NCBI RefSeq assembly: GCF_900091525.1
Contig: NZ_FMCU01000005.1
Span: 124,001 to 188,000, forward strand
Length of the DNA: 64,000 nt
Source of the DNA: Micromonospora matsumotoense
GTDB lineage: Bacteria > Actinomycetota > Actinomycetes > Mycobacteriales > Micromonosporaceae
Direction of reading: 5' to 3'
In this document: in pieces, positions 17,110-26,813 of the stretch
How the letters are laid out: each line of letters begins with the position of its first letter
Position numbering within the stretch: position 1 is the first letter of the stretch
Made by a program: the position numbers and the translations under genes
Notes under the pieces: generated by a model
Seen by the model: only the letters and a program-made list of their open reading frames with translations
What the model was told of the DNA's origin: nothing
The model's database searches: none

Positions 17110-18354
17110 ATGACTCTGTTCCACCGCTCGGCCCTGGCCCGCGTCGGCGCCGTGGCTTTGCTCGCCGTCGGTGGCCTGGCCACCGTCGCCGCCCCGGCCA
17201 CCGCCGCCGACCAGGCGAAGCTCGACCTCGTCCCGCTCAGCTCCCAGCTGGCGCTGGGGGTCAAGGAGGCCAAGGCCAAGCCGTTCAAGTTCTCCGTCCA
17301 GAACCTCCGCGGCACGGTCGACGCCAAGGACGTGAAGGTCACCGTCGAGACCGCGGGCCTCAAGCCGAACAAGGTCGGGGTGCTCGTGCCGGACGGCTGT
17401 GCCGTCACCGGCACCGCCTTCACCTGCTCCCTGTCCGACCTGGGTGGCACCACCGACGACATCGCCGGCGGGACCACCGAGGAGTTCGGCATCCCGCTGT
17501 TCGGCACCGACACGCGCGGCAAGGGAGGCGTGCTGAAGGTGACCGTCAGTGCGCCCAACGCCACCTCGGACTCGGTCGACCACGACATCATGGTCGTCAA
17601 GCCCGGCTACGACCTGACCACCTGGGTGCAGGACGTCTACGCCGACGTGGTGGTCGACGGCGACGAGGCCGGCGAGAGCGGACTGACCGGGGTCAAGCCG
17701 GGCGGGACCGCCCCGCTGGACTGGGCGGTCTACAACGGCGGCAGCCGCCGGGCCACCGGCATCGCGTACGGCATCTTCCTGCCGGCCGGGGTGAGCTTCG
17801 TCGAGGTGCCCGAGGGCTGCGTGCAGCAGGAGTTGGGCGGCTTCGCGCAGGCGTACTGCGAGGACACCGGCGCGGTGCTGCGGCCGGGCGAGTTCTACAC
17901 CGCCGACGTGCGGGTGAAGGTCGGCGCGGACGTCACCGAGAAGGTGCTCACCCCGGGCGTCCTGTTCGCCGCCGGCCTGACCGAGGCCGAGGGCACGCCG
18001 GAGGAGCAGCCGCAGGTCGCCAGCAAGGCGCAGCGGAAGACCTTCACCGAGTCCGACGATCTCGACAACCAGTCGCTGTTCGACGTGTTCGTCGACCTGA
18101 CCACCGGTCCGAGCCCGTCGCCGAGCCCGAGCACCAGCCCGACCGGGCAGCCGAGCCCGAGCGCCAGCGCCAGCCCGACCACCAGTGGCGGCACGGGTGG
18201 CGGCGACGGCGGTCTGCCGGTGACCGGCGCGCAGGCCACCCTGATCGGTGGCATCGGTGCCGTCGTGCTGCTTGCGGGCGGGGCGCTGCTGATGCTCGCC
18301 CGTCGGCGTCGGCTCGTGCTGGTGACCCCGGGCGACGAGAAGCCGCGGAGCTGA
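17110..18354 (+). CDS. LPXTG-type cell-wall anchored surface protein
   Basis: A 414-residue exported protein. It has a signal peptide at residues 1-34 (hydrophobic AVALLAVGGLATVAA, cleavage near ATAADQ) and an extracellular region of about 300 residues resembling beta-sandwich domains. It has two cysteine pairs (DGCAVTGTAFTC and EGCVQQELGGFAQAYC). A Ser/Pro/Thr spacer (about 337-362) precedes a C-terminal sorting signal: LPVTG at 369-373, a hydrophobic stretch and RRRR. A sortase should link it to peptidoglycan. The start ATG 17110 follows GGGGGATCG. It is flanked by strong hairpins, so it is probably monocistronic. Ligand or function unknown. Confidence 0.85.
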   Translation: MTLFHRSALARVGAVALLAVGGLATVAAPATAADQAKLDLVPLSSQLALGVKEAKAKPFKFSVQNLRGTVDAKDVKVTVETAGLKPNKVGVLVPDGCAVTGTAFTCSLSDLGGTTDDIAGGTTEEFGIPLFGTDTRGKGGVLKVTVSAPNATSDSVDHDIMVVKPGYDLTTWVQDVYADVVVDGDEAGESGLTGVKPGGTAPLDWAVYNGGSRRATGIAYGIFLPAGVSFVEVPEGCVQQELGGFAQAYCEDTGAVLRPGEFYTADVRVKVGADVTEKVLTPGVLFAAGLTEAEGTPEEQPQVASKAQRKTFTESDDLDNQSLFDVFVDLTTGPSPSPSPSTSPTGQPSPSASASPTTSGGTGGGDGGLPVTGAQATLIGGIGAVVLLAGGALLMLARRRRLVLVTPGDEKPRS

Positions 18355-18393
18355 ACGACGGCGGGTCGTCGCACCACTGAGCGGTAGGGCGTA

Positions 18394-18423
18394 GCGGGCG
18401 GGGTGGTCATCCACCCCGCCCGC
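18394..18423 (+). terminator. Hairpin terminator of the LPXTG gene, loop TCAT
   Basis: GCGGGCGGGGTGG (18394-18406) pairs perfectly with CCACCCCGCCCGC (18411-18423), 40 bases after the stop codon. There is no U tract, as is common in high-GC actinobacteria. Confidence 0.75.
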
Positions 18424-18513
18424 CGCACGTCCGGGTCACCCGCCCGGCCCGACCCGGGGTGACGCGCCGGAGACCCGCCGCCGAGGGGATGCGCCGGACG
18501 GCCGGCCCCCCGG

Positions 18514-18555
18514 GGGGTGACGTGACGGGCGGATCGGCCCCGGGGTGACGTGACG
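18514..18555. repeat. Direct repeat GGGGTGACGTGACG, two copies 28 bases apart
   Basis: Identical 14-base copies sit at 18514-18527 and 18542-18555, upstream of menG. Even spacing near helical repeat multiples could suit a regulator; otherwise it is a simple short duplication. Confidence 0.5.
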
Positions 18556-18654
18556 CGGGCCGGTGCCGGCCGGGGTGTCCGAGGTGACGGGGTCGGCCGG
18601 GGCGGGTGGCGACCCAGCGCCGGGCGGGTGGGCGGTGGCTGGCAGAGTGGAGGG

Positions 18655-19365
18655 GTGAGTCGTACCCCGCAGGGCCAGCGCGCCGGCCTGGACAAGTCTC
18701 CGCACGAGGTCGCCGCGATGTTCGACGGGGTGGCCGCCCGTTACGACCTGACGAACACGGTGCTGTCCTTCGGGCAGGACCGGTCCTGGCGGCGGGCCAC
18801 CCGGGCGGCGCTCGGGCTGCTCCCGGGGGAGCGGGTGCTGGACGTGGGTGCCGGCACCGGCGTGTCGACGCAGGAGTTGGCCCGCTCCGGGGCGTACGTG
18901 GTGGGGGCGGATCTGTCGCAGGGCATGCTGCACGCCGGCAAGCGGGTCCGGCCGGAGGTGCCGCTGCTGGCCGGGGACGCGTTGCGGCTGCCCTTCGCCG
19001 ACGCCTCCTTCGACGCGGTGACGATCTCCTTCGCCCTGCGCAACGTCAACGACACCGATGCGGCGCTGCGGGAGCTGGCCCGGGTGACCCGGCCCGGCGG
19101 CCGGCTGGTGGTCTGCGAGTTCAGCAGCCCGGTGCAGCCGGCCTTCCGTACCGTCTACCTGTCGTATCTGATGCGGTCGTTGCCGGCGGTGGCCCGGACG
19201 GTGTCCAGCAACCCCGACGCGTACGTCTATCTGGCCGAGTCGATCCGGGCCTGGCCGGACCAGGCGGCGCTGGCGGCGCGGATCGGCGCGGCCGGGTGGG
19301 ACCGGGTGGCGTGGCGCAACCTGACCGGCGGGGTGGTGGCCCTGCACCGGGCCGTGCGCGGGTGA
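18655..19365 (+). CDS. menG: Demethylmenaquinone methyltransferase MenG/UbiE
   Basis: MenG methylates demethylmenaquinone with S-adenosylmethionine in the last ring-modifying step of menaquinone synthesis. The 236-residue protein has the UbiE signature: [20 protein letters not shown] (about 23-42), SAM motif [12 protein letters not shown], then [20 protein letters not shown] and [17 protein letters not shown]. The start is GTG 18655, preceded by GGAGGG. It serves both the classical and futalosine pathways; the mqn genes in this window point to the latter. A small unknown gene and the menJ-like gene follow on the same strand. Confidence 0.94.
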   Translation: MSRTPQGQRAGLDKSPHEVAAMFDGVAARYDLTNTVLSFGQDRSWRRATRAALGLLPGERVLDVGAGTGVSTQELARSGAYVVGADLSQGMLHAGKRVRPEVPLLAGDALRLPFADASFDAVTISFALRNVNDTDAALRELARVTRPGGRLVVCEFSSPVQPAFRTVYLSYLMRSLPAVARTVSSNPDAYVYLAESIRAWPDQAALAARIGAAGWDRVAWRNLTGGVVALHRAVRG

Positions 19366-19401
19366 CAGTGGGTGAACGGCAACTTTCAGTAGTGTCCGCT
19401 T

Positions 19402-19413
19402 AAAGTCTACTTT
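19402..19413. promoter_or_regulatory. Small palindrome AAAGT-CT-ACTTT before a small ORF
   Basis: This symmetric AT-rich sequence stands out in a GC-rich gap, about 20 bases upstream of the small ORF start. It may be an operator or part of a promoter. There is no further evidence. Confidence 0.3.
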
Positions 19414-19432
19414 GCCCCGTATGCTCCCCTGC

Positions 19433-19654
19433 ATGACGGGAGTAGCTCCGAGCGACCCACCGGGCACCACCGACCACGACGCCATCGAGCTCGTCGCCCA
19501 GCTCAGGGAGCTGGCCGGCGCGGATCCGGCCGAGGTCCGAAAGGTGGTGGCCGAGGTGCTCGGCGCACTCGACCGGGCGGCCGGCGGAGCGCTGCGTGAC
19601 CAACTGCCGGCGACGATCCGGGCCGACGCCGGGCTCGACGCCGCCCGGAACTGA
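19433..19654 (+). CDS. Small hypothetical protein between menG and menJ
   Basis: A predicted 73-residue soluble protein, MTGVAPSDPPGTTDHDAIEL and onwards, with helical segments IELVAQLRELAG and AEVRKVVAEVLGALDRAAGG. It has no known motif. Composition and third-base GC look coding. ATG 19433 is chosen; ATG 19421 in the same frame is possible and neither has a clear ribosome site. The antisense frame here is judged a shadow. Its position between two menaquinone genes may be chance. Confidence 0.5.
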   Translation: MTGVAPSDPPGTTDHDAIELVAQLRELAGADPAEVRKVVAEVLGALDRAAGGALRDQLPATIRADAGLDAARN

Positions 19655-19750
19655 GCGGCGAACCGACCCCGACCCGCATGTTTCCAAGAAGTTAGGTACC
19701 CCTCACCCGGCGGCGGGGTAACCACGGTCATAGACTCCAACCCGATCGGC

Positions 19751-19768
19751 TTGTGAAGCATTTCACGA
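19751..19768. promoter_or_regulatory. Rex-like redox operator upstream of menJ/nuo
   Basis: TTGTGAAGCATTTCACGA is a near-perfect inverted repeat matching the actinobacterial Rex operator (TGTGAA-N4-TTCACA) at 11 of 12 fixed positions. It lies 22 bases before the menJ start. Rex binds when NADH is low and represses respiratory genes, including nuo in Streptomyces. Confidence 0.65.
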
Positions 19769-19789
19769 GCGTGCGGGAGGGAGGCGCAG

Positions 19790-21064
19790 ATGACTTCGGT
19801 GGAGAACGACGCCGACGTGATCGTGGTGGGCGCTGGTCCCGGTGGATCGGCGACGGCGTACCACCTGGCGCGGCACGGCGTACGCGTGCTGCTGTTGGAG
19901 AAGACCGAGTTCCCCCGCGAGAAGGTGTGCGGGGACGGCCTCACCCCCCGGGCGACCCGGCAGCTCATCCGGATGGGCGTGGACACCTCGCCCGAGGCCG
20001 GCTGGCTGCACAACAAGGGCCTGCGGGTGATCGGCGGCGGGGTACGCCTCGAACTGGACTGGCCCGACCTGGCCAGCTTCCCCAACTACGGCCTGGTCCG
20101 GACCCGGCTGGACTTCGACGACCTGCTCGCTCAGCGCGCGGTCGCGGCCGGCGCGGAGCTGCGGACCAACGTCAACGTCATCGGCCCGGTGCTCGACGGC
20201 GACGACCGGGTGGTCGGGGTGACCGCCGAGGTCGGCCCGGACCGGGCACCCGCCACCTTCCACGCCCCGCTGGTGGTCGCCGCCGACGGCGTCTCCGGCC
20301 GGTTCCCGCTCGCTCTCGGCCTGGCCAAGCGGGAGGACCGGCCGATCGGGGTGGCCGTCCGCCGCTACTACCACTCGCCGGCCAAGCACGACGACGACTA
20401 CCTGGAATCCTGGCTGGAGCTGCGCAGCAAGGACAGCGACGCGCTGCTGCCCGGCTACGGCTGGATATTCGGCCTGGGCGACGGCCGGGTCAACGTCGGC
20501 CTCGGCGTGCTCAACTCCTCCTCCGCGTTCGGCAAGACGAACTACCGGCGGCTGCTCACCGACTGGCTGGCCAACACCCCGGCGGACTGGGGGATGACCG
20601 ACGAGGCGAACGCCGACGGCCCGATCCTCGGCGCGGCGCTGCCGATGGGCTTCAACCGGGTGCCGCACTACACCCGGGGGGTCCTGCTGGTCGGCGACTC
20701 CGGCGGCATGGTCAACCCGTTCAACGGCGAGGGCATCGCGTACGCGATGGAGTCCGGCGAACTGGCCGCCGAGGTTATCGTGCAGGCGCTGGCCCGGCCG
20801 GCCGGCCCGGAGCGGGAGCGGGCGCTGACCGCGTACCCGCAGGAGCTGAAGGCCCGGTTCGGCGGCTACTACCGGCTCGGCGGGATCTTCGTCAAGCTGA
20901 TCGGCCGGCCCGAGGTGATGCGGATGGCGACCAAGCACGGCATGCCGCACCCGCTGCTGATGCGCTTCGTCCTCAAGCTGCTGGCCAACCTGACCGACCC
21001 GCGCGGCGGGGACGCGATGGACCGGGTCATCAACGCGATGACGAAGGCGGCTCCGGCCGTCTAG
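19790..21064 (+). CDS. menJ: Geranylgeranyl reductase family flavoprotein, probable menaquinone tail reductase MenJ
   Basis: A 424-residue FAD enzyme of the geranylgeranyl reductase family. The Rossmann motif VVGAGPGGSATAYHLARHG (about 12-30) ends at LLLEK; the family mark FPREKVCGDGLTPRA follows. A second FAD contact is VLLVGDSGGMVNPFNGEGI (about 300-320). In mycobacteria MenJ saturates one isoprene unit of menaquinone and its gene lies close to menG. The same company here (menG upstream, complex I and a polyprenyl synthase downstream) supports that role, though lipid geranylgeranyl reduction cannot be excluded. GGGAGGGAGG precedes ATG 19790. A Rex-like site lies just upstream. Confidence 0.85.
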   Translation: MTSVENDADVIVVGAGPGGSATAYHLARHGVRVLLLEKTEFPREKVCGDGLTPRATRQLIRMGVDTSPEAGWLHNKGLRVIGGGVRLELDWPDLASFPNYGLVRTRLDFDDLLAQRAVAAGAELRTNVNVIGPVLDGDDRVVGVTAEVGPDRAPATFHAPLVVAADGVSGRFPLALGLAKREDRPIGVAVRRYYHSPAKHDDDYLESWLELRSKDSDALLPGYGWIFGLGDGRVNVGLGVLNSSSAFGKTNYRRLLTDWLANTPADWGMTDEANADGPILGAALPMGFNRVPHYTRGVLLVGDSGGMVNPFNGEGIAYAMESGELAAEVIVQALARPAGPERERALTAYPQELKARFGGYYRLGGIFVKLIGRPEVMRMATKHGMPHPLLMRFVLKLLANLTDPRGGDAMDRVINAMTKAAPAV

Positions 21065-21199
21065 ACCGACCCGTCCGAGGCCAACGACGGTCCCGGACGG
21101 GACAAGAGATCGACCCCCGCTGACGGCAGTCACGGTGGACGTGAATAGTGTGAATTTTGTCAAGCACCTGGGGCAGGGGAAGGACGAGCAGGAGAAAAG

Positions 21200-21565
21200 A
21201 TGTCGCTCTCGCCTTACGCACCGATCATCGGGCTGTTCGCCCTCGCCGCGGCGTTCTCGCTGTTCTCCGTGGCCGCCGCCCGCTTCGCCGGTCCCCGGCG
21301 CTACAACAAGGCCAAGCTCGAGGCATACGAGTGTGGGATCGAGCCCAGCCCGCAGCCCGTGGGCGGCGGACGGTTCCCGATCAAGTTCTACCTGACGGCG
21401 ATGCTCTTCATCGTCTTCGACATCGAGATCATCTTCCTCTACCCCTGGGCGGTCTCCTTCGACGCCCTGCCGATCTTCGGCTTCGTGGAGATGGTCCTGT
21501 TCATCGTCGCGGTCTTCGTCGCGTACGCCTATGTGTGGCGGCGCGGCGGGCTGGACTGGGACTGA
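21200..21565 (+). CDS. nuoA: NADH-quinone oxidoreductase subunit A
   Basis: NuoA is a three-helix membrane subunit near the quinone site of complex I. The 121-residue protein has three hydrophobic segments (about 6-28, 62-84, 90-112). The loop carries the conserved [23 protein letters not shown], here in residues 35-57. ATG 21200 is preceded by GGAGAAAAG. It starts the 14-gene nuo operon, 135 bases after menJ; whether it has its own promoter is open. nuoB follows after 14 bases. Confidence 0.96.
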   Translation: MSLSPYAPIIGLFALAAAFSLFSVAAARFAGPRRYNKAKLEAYECGIEPSPQPVGGGRFPIKFYLTAMLFIVFDIEIIFLYPWAVSFDALPIFGFVEMVLFIVAVFVAYAYVWRRGGLDWD

Positions 21566-21579
21566 GGGAGGAACGTCAG

Positions 21580-22257
21580 ATGGGCATCGAGGAGAAACTC
21601 CCCGCCGGCGTCCTGCTCACCTCCGTGGAGAAGCTGGTCAACTGGTCGCGGAAGTCGTCCGTCTGGGGCGCCACCTTCGGCCTGGCCTGCTGCGCCATCG
21701 AGATGATGGCGGCCGGTGGTCCGCACTATGACATGGGCCGCTGGGGCATGGAGGTCTTCCGGGCCTCGCCGCGCCAGGCCGACCTGATGATCGTGGCCGG
21801 CCGGGTCAGCCAGAAGATGGCCCCCGTGCTGCGCCAGATCTACGACCAGATGGCCGAGCCCCGCTGGGTGCTCTCCATGGGCGTCTGCGCCAGCAGCGGC
21901 GGCATGTTCAACAACTACGCGATCGTCCAGGGCGTCGACCACATCGTCCCGGTCGACATGTACCTGCCGGGCTGCCCGCCCCGCCCCGAGATGCTCATCG
22001 ACGCGATCCTCAAGCTCCGCGAGAAGATCATGTACGAGCCGCTCGGTCCGAACGGCCGCAAGATGCAGGCGGCCCGCCTGGAGCGCGGTGACGTGCCCGT
22101 GGTGCCGTACGGCTCGATGCCCTCGTCGTACCGCAACGACAAGGCCCGCCGTGCCGAGTGGACGAAGGCGGTCCGCGAGGGGCGCGAGGAGCAGCTGCGG
22201 ATCGAGAACTGGATGAACGCCCAGAACCACCTCCAGACCCAGGCTGGTCCCAAGTGA
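21580..22257 (+). CDS. nuoB: NADH-quinone oxidoreductase subunit B (cluster N2)
   Basis: NuoB holds the terminal [4Fe-4S] cluster N2, which hands electrons to menaquinone. The cluster ligands are visible: the tandem cysteines in [10 protein letters not shown], then [14 protein letters not shown] and [11 protein letters not shown]. The 225-residue protein has a C-terminal extension (after YEPLG) typical of actinobacteria. ATG 21580 has GGGAGGAACG upstream. The stop codon is followed by a degenerate copy of the operon's intergenic repeat before nuoC. Confidence 0.96.
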   Translation: MGIEEKLPAGVLLTSVEKLVNWSRKSSVWGATFGLACCAIEMMAAGGPHYDMGRWGMEVFRASPRQADLMIVAGRVSQKMAPVLRQIYDQMAEPRWVLSMGVCASSGGMFNNYAIVQGVDHIVPVDMYLPGCPPRPEMLIDAILKLREKIMYEPLGPNGRKMQAARLERGDVPVVPYGSMPSSYRNDKARRAEWTKAVREGREEQLRIENWMNAQNHLQTQAGPK

Positions 22258-22303
22258 ACGCGGCGCAGCGCAGCCCCGCAGTGGTGAACGGAGGGCAGGC
22301 ACG
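22255..22303 (+). repeat. Degenerate nuo intergenic repeat (nuoB-nuoC)
   Basis: The stretch starts with the nuoB stop TGA, continues through GCAGCGCAGCCCCGCAGT and ends with GTGAACGGAGGGC, which supplies the ribosome site of nuoC. It is related to the two strong copies between nuoJ and nuoK. Confidence 0.6.
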
Positions 22304-23041
22304 GTGACCGCGCCGAACGACAGGAAGAACGACGGCGGGGTGCCGGTGCCGGTCACCCCGGCCGGTGCGACCAGCGGCGCTCCCGCCGAACTGCCGCCGT
22401 CCAGCCCTGCCGGGCAGGGCATGTTCGGCATGCAGGGCAGCGGCGACGTCTCCGGCTACGGCGGCCTGGTCCGGAGACGTACCCCGATCGAGGAGGCCCC
22501 CCGACCCTACGGGGGCTACTTCGACGAGGTGCGCGACGCGCTGGAGGAGGCGTACCCGCACTTCGCCGACGCGATCGAGAAGGTCGTCGTCGACCGGGGC
22601 GAGCTGACCCTGCACGTGCGCCCGGAGCGGATCGCCGAGGTCTGCCAGGTGATGCGGGACGATCTGGCGCTGCGCTTCGAGCTGTGCTCCTCGGTGTCCG
22701 GAGTGGACTACCTCGGCGCAGACGAGCGCCGGCTGCACGTGGTCTACCTGCTCACCTCGATGACCTACCGGCGTCGGGTCCGGCTGGAGGCGGCCGTCTC
22801 CGTCGAGGACCCGCACCTGCCCAGCGTCACCGCCGTCTACCCGACGGCCGACTGGCAGGAGCGCGAGGCGTACGACATGTTCGGTGTCGTCTTCGACGGC
22901 CACCCCAACCTGACCCGGATCCTGATGCCGGACGACTGGGAGGGCCACCCGCAGCGCAAGGACTACCCGCTCGGCGGGGTCCCCGTCGAGTACAAGGGCG
23001 CGGAGATCCCGCCGCCGGACCGTAGGAGGTCGTACCAGTGA
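22304..23041 (+). CDS. nuoC: NADH-quinone oxidoreductase subunit C
   Basis: NuoC is a peripheral-arm subunit that, with NuoD, lies near the quinone pocket. The 245-residue protein has an N-terminal Pro/Gly/Ala-rich extension (residues 1-60) before the family domain. The domain includes [14 protein letters not shown] and the signature [20 protein letters not shown], with [20 protein letters not shown] near the end. GTG 22304 is preceded by GGAGGG from the upstream repeat. The stop overlaps the nuoD start (GTGA). Confidence 0.96.
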   Translation: MTAPNDRKNDGGVPVPVTPAGATSGAPAELPPSSPAGQGMFGMQGSGDVSGYGGLVRRRTPIEEAPRPYGGYFDEVRDALEEAYPHFADAIEKVVVDRGELTLHVRPERIAEVCQVMRDDLALRFELCSSVSGVDYLGADERRLHVVYLLTSMTYRRRVRLEAAVSVEDPHLPSVTAVYPTADWQEREAYDMFGVVFDGHPNLTRILMPDDWEGHPQRKDYPLGGVPVEYKGAEIPPPDRRRSYQ

Positions 23042-24363
23042 CCACGTCCAACTACGCGGCCGAACGGGAGACCACCGAGGGGCGGGTCTTCACCGTCACC
23101 GGTGGGGACTGGGACCAGGTCGTCTCCGGCACCGACCCGATCAACGACGAGCGGATCGTCGTGAACATGGGCCCGCAGCACCCGTCGACGCACGGCGTGC
23201 TCCGGCTGATCCTGGAGCTGGAGGGCGAGACGGTCCGCGAGGCCCGCTCGGTCGTCGGCTACCTGCACACCGGCATCGAGAAGAACCTCGAATACCGCAA
23301 CTGGGTGCAGGGCTCGACGTTCGTGACCCGGATGGATTACCTCGCCCCGATCTTCAACGAGACGGCGTACAGCCTCGCGGTGGAGAAGCTGCTCGGCATC
23401 ACCGACGACATCACCGAGCGGGCCACCACGATCCGGGTCCTGATGATGGAGCTGAACCGGATCTCCTCGCACCTGGTCTGGCTGGCCACCACCGGCATGG
23501 AGCTGGGCGCGATCTCCATCATGCTGTACGGCTTCCGCGAGCGGGAGTACATCCTCGACATCTTCGAGACCATCACCGGCCTGCGGATGAACCACGCGTA
23601 CGTCCGGCCGGGCGGGGTGGCACAGGACGTGCCGGACGCGGCGATCGTCAAGATCCGCGACTTCCTCACGATGATGCCGAAGAAGCTCAAGGAGTACGAG
23701 GACCTGCTCTCCGGTCAGCCGATCTGGACCGAGCGGACCCAGGGCGTCGCGGTGCTCGACGCGACCGCCTGCCTCGCGCTCGGCGTGACCGGCCCGGTGC
23801 TGCGCTCCGCCGGCCTCGGCTGGGACCTGCGCAAGACCATGCCGTACTGCGGCTACGAGAGCTACGAGTTCGACGTGCCGACCCACCCGGACGGCGACGT
23901 CTGGGGCCGCTACCTGGTCCGGCTCGCCGAGATCCGGGAGTCGCTCAAGCTGGTCGAGCAGGCGCTGGACCGGTTGCAGCCGGGCCCGGTGATGGTGGCC
24001 GACCGCAAGATCGCCTGGCCGGCGCAGCTGGCCATCGGCGTGGACGGCATGGGCAACTCGCTGGAGCACGTCGCCAAGATCATGGGTCAGTCGATGGAGT
24101 CGCTGATCCACCACTTCAAGCTGGTCACCGAGGGCTTCCGGGTCCCACCGGGCCAGGTGTACGTCGGTATCGAGTCGCCCCGGGGCGAGTTGGGCGTGCA
24201 CGCGGTCTCCGACGGCGGCACCCGGCCGTACCGGGTGCACTACCGGGAGCCGAGCTTCGTCAACCTCCAGGCCCTCCCGGCGATGGCCGAGGGCGGCCTG
24301 ATCGCCGATGTGATCGCCGGCGGCGCCTCGCTGGACCCCGTGATGGGTGGTTGTGACCGATGA
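23038..24363 (+). CDS. nuoD: NADH-quinone oxidoreductase subunit D
   Basis: NuoD, related to the large subunit of [NiFe] hydrogenases, forms much of the quinone-binding cavity. The 441-residue protein shows [36 protein letters not shown] and the conserved His and Tyr of the quinone site, as in HPSTHGV. Length matches actinobacterial orthologues. GTG 23038 overlaps the nuoC stop and the gene ends overlapping nuoE (ATGA), so translation is coupled through nuoC-D-E-F. Confidence 0.97.
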   Translation: MTTSNYAAERETTEGRVFTVTGGDWDQVVSGTDPINDERIVVNMGPQHPSTHGVLRLILELEGETVREARSVVGYLHTGIEKNLEYRNWVQGSTFVTRMDYLAPIFNETAYSLAVEKLLGITDDITERATTIRVLMMELNRISSHLVWLATTGMELGAISIMLYGFREREYILDIFETITGLRMNHAYVRPGGVAQDVPDAAIVKIRDFLTMMPKKLKEYEDLLSGQPIWTERTQGVAVLDATACLALGVTGPVLRSAGLGWDLRKTMPYCGYESYEFDVPTHPDGDVWGRYLVRLAEIRESLKLVEQALDRLQPGPVMVADRKIAWPAQLAIGVDGMGNSLEHVAKIMGQSMESLIHHFKLVTEGFRVPPGQVYVGIESPRGELGVHAVSDGGTRPYRVHYREPSFVNLQALPAMAEGGLIADVIAGGASLDPVMGGCDR

Positions 24364-25460
24364 CGACGTTTACTGAAGAGACCCGGGCCCGGGCGCGGGA
24401 GATCATCGCCCGCTACCCGGCCGACCGGTCCCGCTCGGCGCTGCTGCCGCTGCTGCACCTGGTGCAGGCCGAGGAGGGTTACGTCTCCCCGGCCGGGGTG
24501 ACGTTCTGTGCCGAGGTGCTGGGGCTGAACAAGGCCCAGGTCGGCGCGGTGGCCACCTTCTACACCATGTACAAGCGCCGGCCCACCGGTGACTACCTGG
24601 TCAGCGTCTGCACCAACACGATGTGCAACGTGCTCGGTGGCCAGGAGGTCTACGACACCCTGGTCGAGCACCTGGGCGTCGGGCACGACGAGACCACCGC
24701 CGACGGGAAGATCACCCTGGAGCACGCCGAGTGCCTGGCGGCCTGCGACTACGGCCCGGTGATGACCGTCAACTACGACTTCTTCGACGGCGTCGACCCG
24801 CAGGGCGCGCTCGGCGTGGTGGACGAACTGCGCGCCGGGGGCCGGCCGATGCCGACCCGGGGCGCCCGGCTCTGCACGCTCAAGGAGATGGCGGTGCAGC
24901 TCGCCGGCTTCGCCGACGAGCGTGAGGGCGCGGTCGCGGACGGCGGGCCGGGCGAGGCCACCCTGCGCGGCCTGCGCCTGGCCGAGCAGCACGGCATCGC
25001 GGCGCCGGGCTACGACCCGAAGACCCCGATCCGCAGCAAGGCCGATGCCGACCGGGCCGCCGCCGAGGCGAAGGCCGAGGCCGCCAAGGCCCCCGCGCCG
25101 GTCGAGCCCGCCCCGGCGACGAAGCCGGCACCGGTCGGTGGCAGCACCGCGCCGGACGTCAAGGCGCCGGACGCCAAGTCGCCGCAGGTGCGTACCGCCG
25201 AGACCCGGCAGCCCGACGCGGCGACCGCCGTACCGGACGCACCCGGCACCCGGGTCCCGACGGACGGCCCGCCGCCGGCCTCCCGCGACGCCCAGGCGGC
25301 GCAGGCGGCCGGGGTGGCCGCGAACCCACCCGCCGGTGACGGCAAGCCCGCCGGCGACGAGGCCGGGGCGCAGCAGCGCAACCTCAAGGAAGCCGAGGCG
25401 GAAACGGGCGCTGCCGGCGCGGGCTCCGCCGTCGCGAGCGAGACGGGGGCCCAGAAGTGA
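24360..25460 (+). CDS. nuoE: NADH-quinone oxidoreductase subunit E with long disordered C-terminal tail
   Basis: NuoE carries the [2Fe-2S] cluster N1a. The thioredoxin-like domain (about residues 1-210) has ligands in [12 protein letters not shown] and [15 protein letters not shown]. It is followed by about 145 residues rich in Ala, Pro, Lys and Glu (for example [19 protein letters not shown]), with no predicted fold. This makes the protein 366 residues, well above the 160-250 usual for the family. ATG 24360 overlaps the nuoD stop; the gene ends overlapping nuoF (GTGA). The tail is in frame and not a frameshift product. Confidence 0.96.
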   Translation: MTTFTEETRARAREIIARYPADRSRSALLPLLHLVQAEEGYVSPAGVTFCAEVLGLNKAQVGAVATFYTMYKRRPTGDYLVSVCTNTMCNVLGGQEVYDTLVEHLGVGHDETTADGKITLEHAECLAACDYGPVMTVNYDFFDGVDPQGALGVVDELRAGGRPMPTRGARLCTLKEMAVQLAGFADEREGAVADGGPGEATLRGLRLAEQHGIAAPGYDPKTPIRSKADADRAAAEAKAEAAKAPAPVEPAPATKPAPVGGSTAPDVKAPDAKSPQVRTAETRQPDAATAVPDAPGTRVPTDGPPPASRDAQAAQAAGVAANPPAGDGKPAGDEAGAQQRNLKEAEAETGAAGAGSAVASETGAQK

Positions 25461-26773
25461 CCACTCCCCGGCCGGAGACCCTGGCCAAGCTGACTCCCGT
25501 GCTGACCCGGCGCTGGATCTCGCCGGACGCCTGGCGGATCGGCACCTACGAGAAGCTCGACGGCTACGCCGCGCTGCGCAAGGCCCTCAAGGCCCACCCG
25601 GACGACCTGATCCAGCTGATCAAGGACTCCGGGCTGCGCGGCCGAGGTGGTGCGGGCTTCCCCACCGGCCTGAAGTGGGGCTTCATCCCCCAGGGCGACG
25701 GCAAGCCGCACTACCTGGTGGTCAACGCCGACGAGGGCGAGCCGGGCACCTGCAAGGACCTGCCGCTGATGACCCACGACCCGCACGCGCTGGTCGAAGG
25801 CGTCATCATCGCCTCGTACGCGATCCGGGCCAACCGGGCCTACATCTACATCCGGGGCGAGGCGGTGCACGCCGCCCGCCGGCTGCGCAACGCGGTGGCC
25901 GAGGCGCAGGCCAAGGGTTACCTCGGACGCAACATCCTCGGCACCGGGTTCGACCTGGAGTTGGTGGTCCACTCGGGCGCCGGGGCGTACATCTGCGGCG
26001 AGGAGACGGCGCTGCTCGACTCGCTGGAGGGGTTCCGGGGTCAGCCCCGGCTCCGCCCGCCGTTCCCGGCCACCCACGGCCTGTACGCCAGCCCGACGGT
26101 GGTCAACAACGTCGGCACCATCGCCAGCGTGCCCTACATCGTGCTGGGCGGCGTGGACTGGTGGAAGACCATGGGCACGGAGAAGTCGTCCGGGCCGATG
26201 ATCTACTCGCTCTCCGGCCGGATCGTCAACCCGGGCCAGTTCGAGTGCGGCCTGGGCGTCACCCTGCGCGAGCTGATCGAGCTGGCCGGTGGGATGCAGC
26301 CCGGTCACCAGCTGAGGTTCTGGACGCCGGGGGGGTCGTCCACCCCGCTGCTCACCGCCGAGCACCTGGACGTGCCGCTGGACTTCGAGGGGGTGGCGGC
26401 GGCCGGCTCGATCCTGGGCACCACGGCCACCCAGATCTTCTCCGACCAGGACTGCCCGGTCTACGCGACCTACCGGTGGCTGGAGTTCTACCACCACGAG
26501 TCGTGCGGCAAGTGCACCCCGTGCCGCGAGGGCAACTACTGGATGGTCCGGGTCTACCGGCGCATCCTGGCCGGCCAGGGCACCCACGAGGACCTGGACA
26601 CCCTGCTCGACACCTGCGACAACATCCTCGGCCGCTCGTTCTGCGGTCTGGGCGACGGTGCGACCAGCTCGGTGACCTCGTCGTTGCAGTACTTCAAGCA
26701 GGACTACCTCGACTACATCGAGGGGCGTACCGCGCCGAAGCTGTCGGACAAGCAGCTGGTGGGGGCGCACTGA
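25457..26773 (+). CDS. nuoF: NADH-quinone oxidoreductase subunit F (FMN, NADH site)
   Basis: NuoF binds NADH and FMN and carries [4Fe-4S] cluster N3. The 438-residue protein has the glycine-rich NADH/FMN motif [16 protein letters not shown] (about 56-71), [14 protein letters not shown] and [18 protein letters not shown]. The N3 ligands are in [12 protein letters not shown] (about 350) with a later Cys in [11 protein letters not shown] 25457 overlaps the nuoE stop. A degenerate intergenic repeat separates it from nuoG. Confidence 0.97.
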   Translation: MTTPRPETLAKLTPVLTRRWISPDAWRIGTYEKLDGYAALRKALKAHPDDLIQLIKDSGLRGRGGAGFPTGLKWGFIPQGDGKPHYLVVNADEGEPGTCKDLPLMTHDPHALVEGVIIASYAIRANRAYIYIRGEAVHAARRLRNAVAEAQAKGYLGRNILGTGFDLELVVHSGAGAYICGEETALLDSLEGFRGQPRLRPPFPATHGLYASPTVVNNVGTIASVPYIVLGGVDWWKTMGTEKSSGPMIYSLSGRIVNPGQFECGLGVTLRELIELAGGMQPGHQLRFWTPGGSSTPLLTAEHLDVPLDFEGVAAAGSILGTTATQIFSDQDCPVYATYRWLEFYHHESCGKCTPCREGNYWMVRVYRRILAGQGTHEDLDTLLDTCDNILGRSFCGLGDGATSSVTSSLQYFKQDYLDYIEGRTAPKLSDKQLVGAH

Positions 26774-26813
26774 TGAACGCGAGTCCCGCAGTCGCGAATG
26801 GAAGGCGACTCTG
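26771..26813 (+). repeat. Degenerate nuo intergenic repeat (nuoF-nuoG)
   Basis: It begins with the nuoF stop TGA, contains GAACGCGAGTCCCGCAGTCG and ends in GAATGGAAGG, which sits at ribosome-site distance from the nuoG ATG. It is a shortened relative of the nuoJ-nuoK copies. Confidence 0.7.

Larger units (their letters stand above)
18355..18654. other. Intergenic region between the LPXTG gene and menG
   Basis: 300 bases containing the hairpin terminator at 18394-18423 and the repeated GGGGTGACGTGACG at 18514-18527 and 18542-18555, with a partial GGGGTGACG near 18457. No gene is supported. The repeats lie about 100-140 bases before menG. Confidence 0.5.

Noticed and set aside
19400..19687. 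Minus-strand gene of about 95 codons between menG and menJ
   Set aside because: The sense frame has better helical character and composition; the antisense start has no ribosome site.
21149..21164. Possible second Rex site TGTGAATTTTGTCAAG before nuoA
   Set aside because: Only the left half fits the consensus; the right half matches 3 of 6 positions. It is too weak to call.
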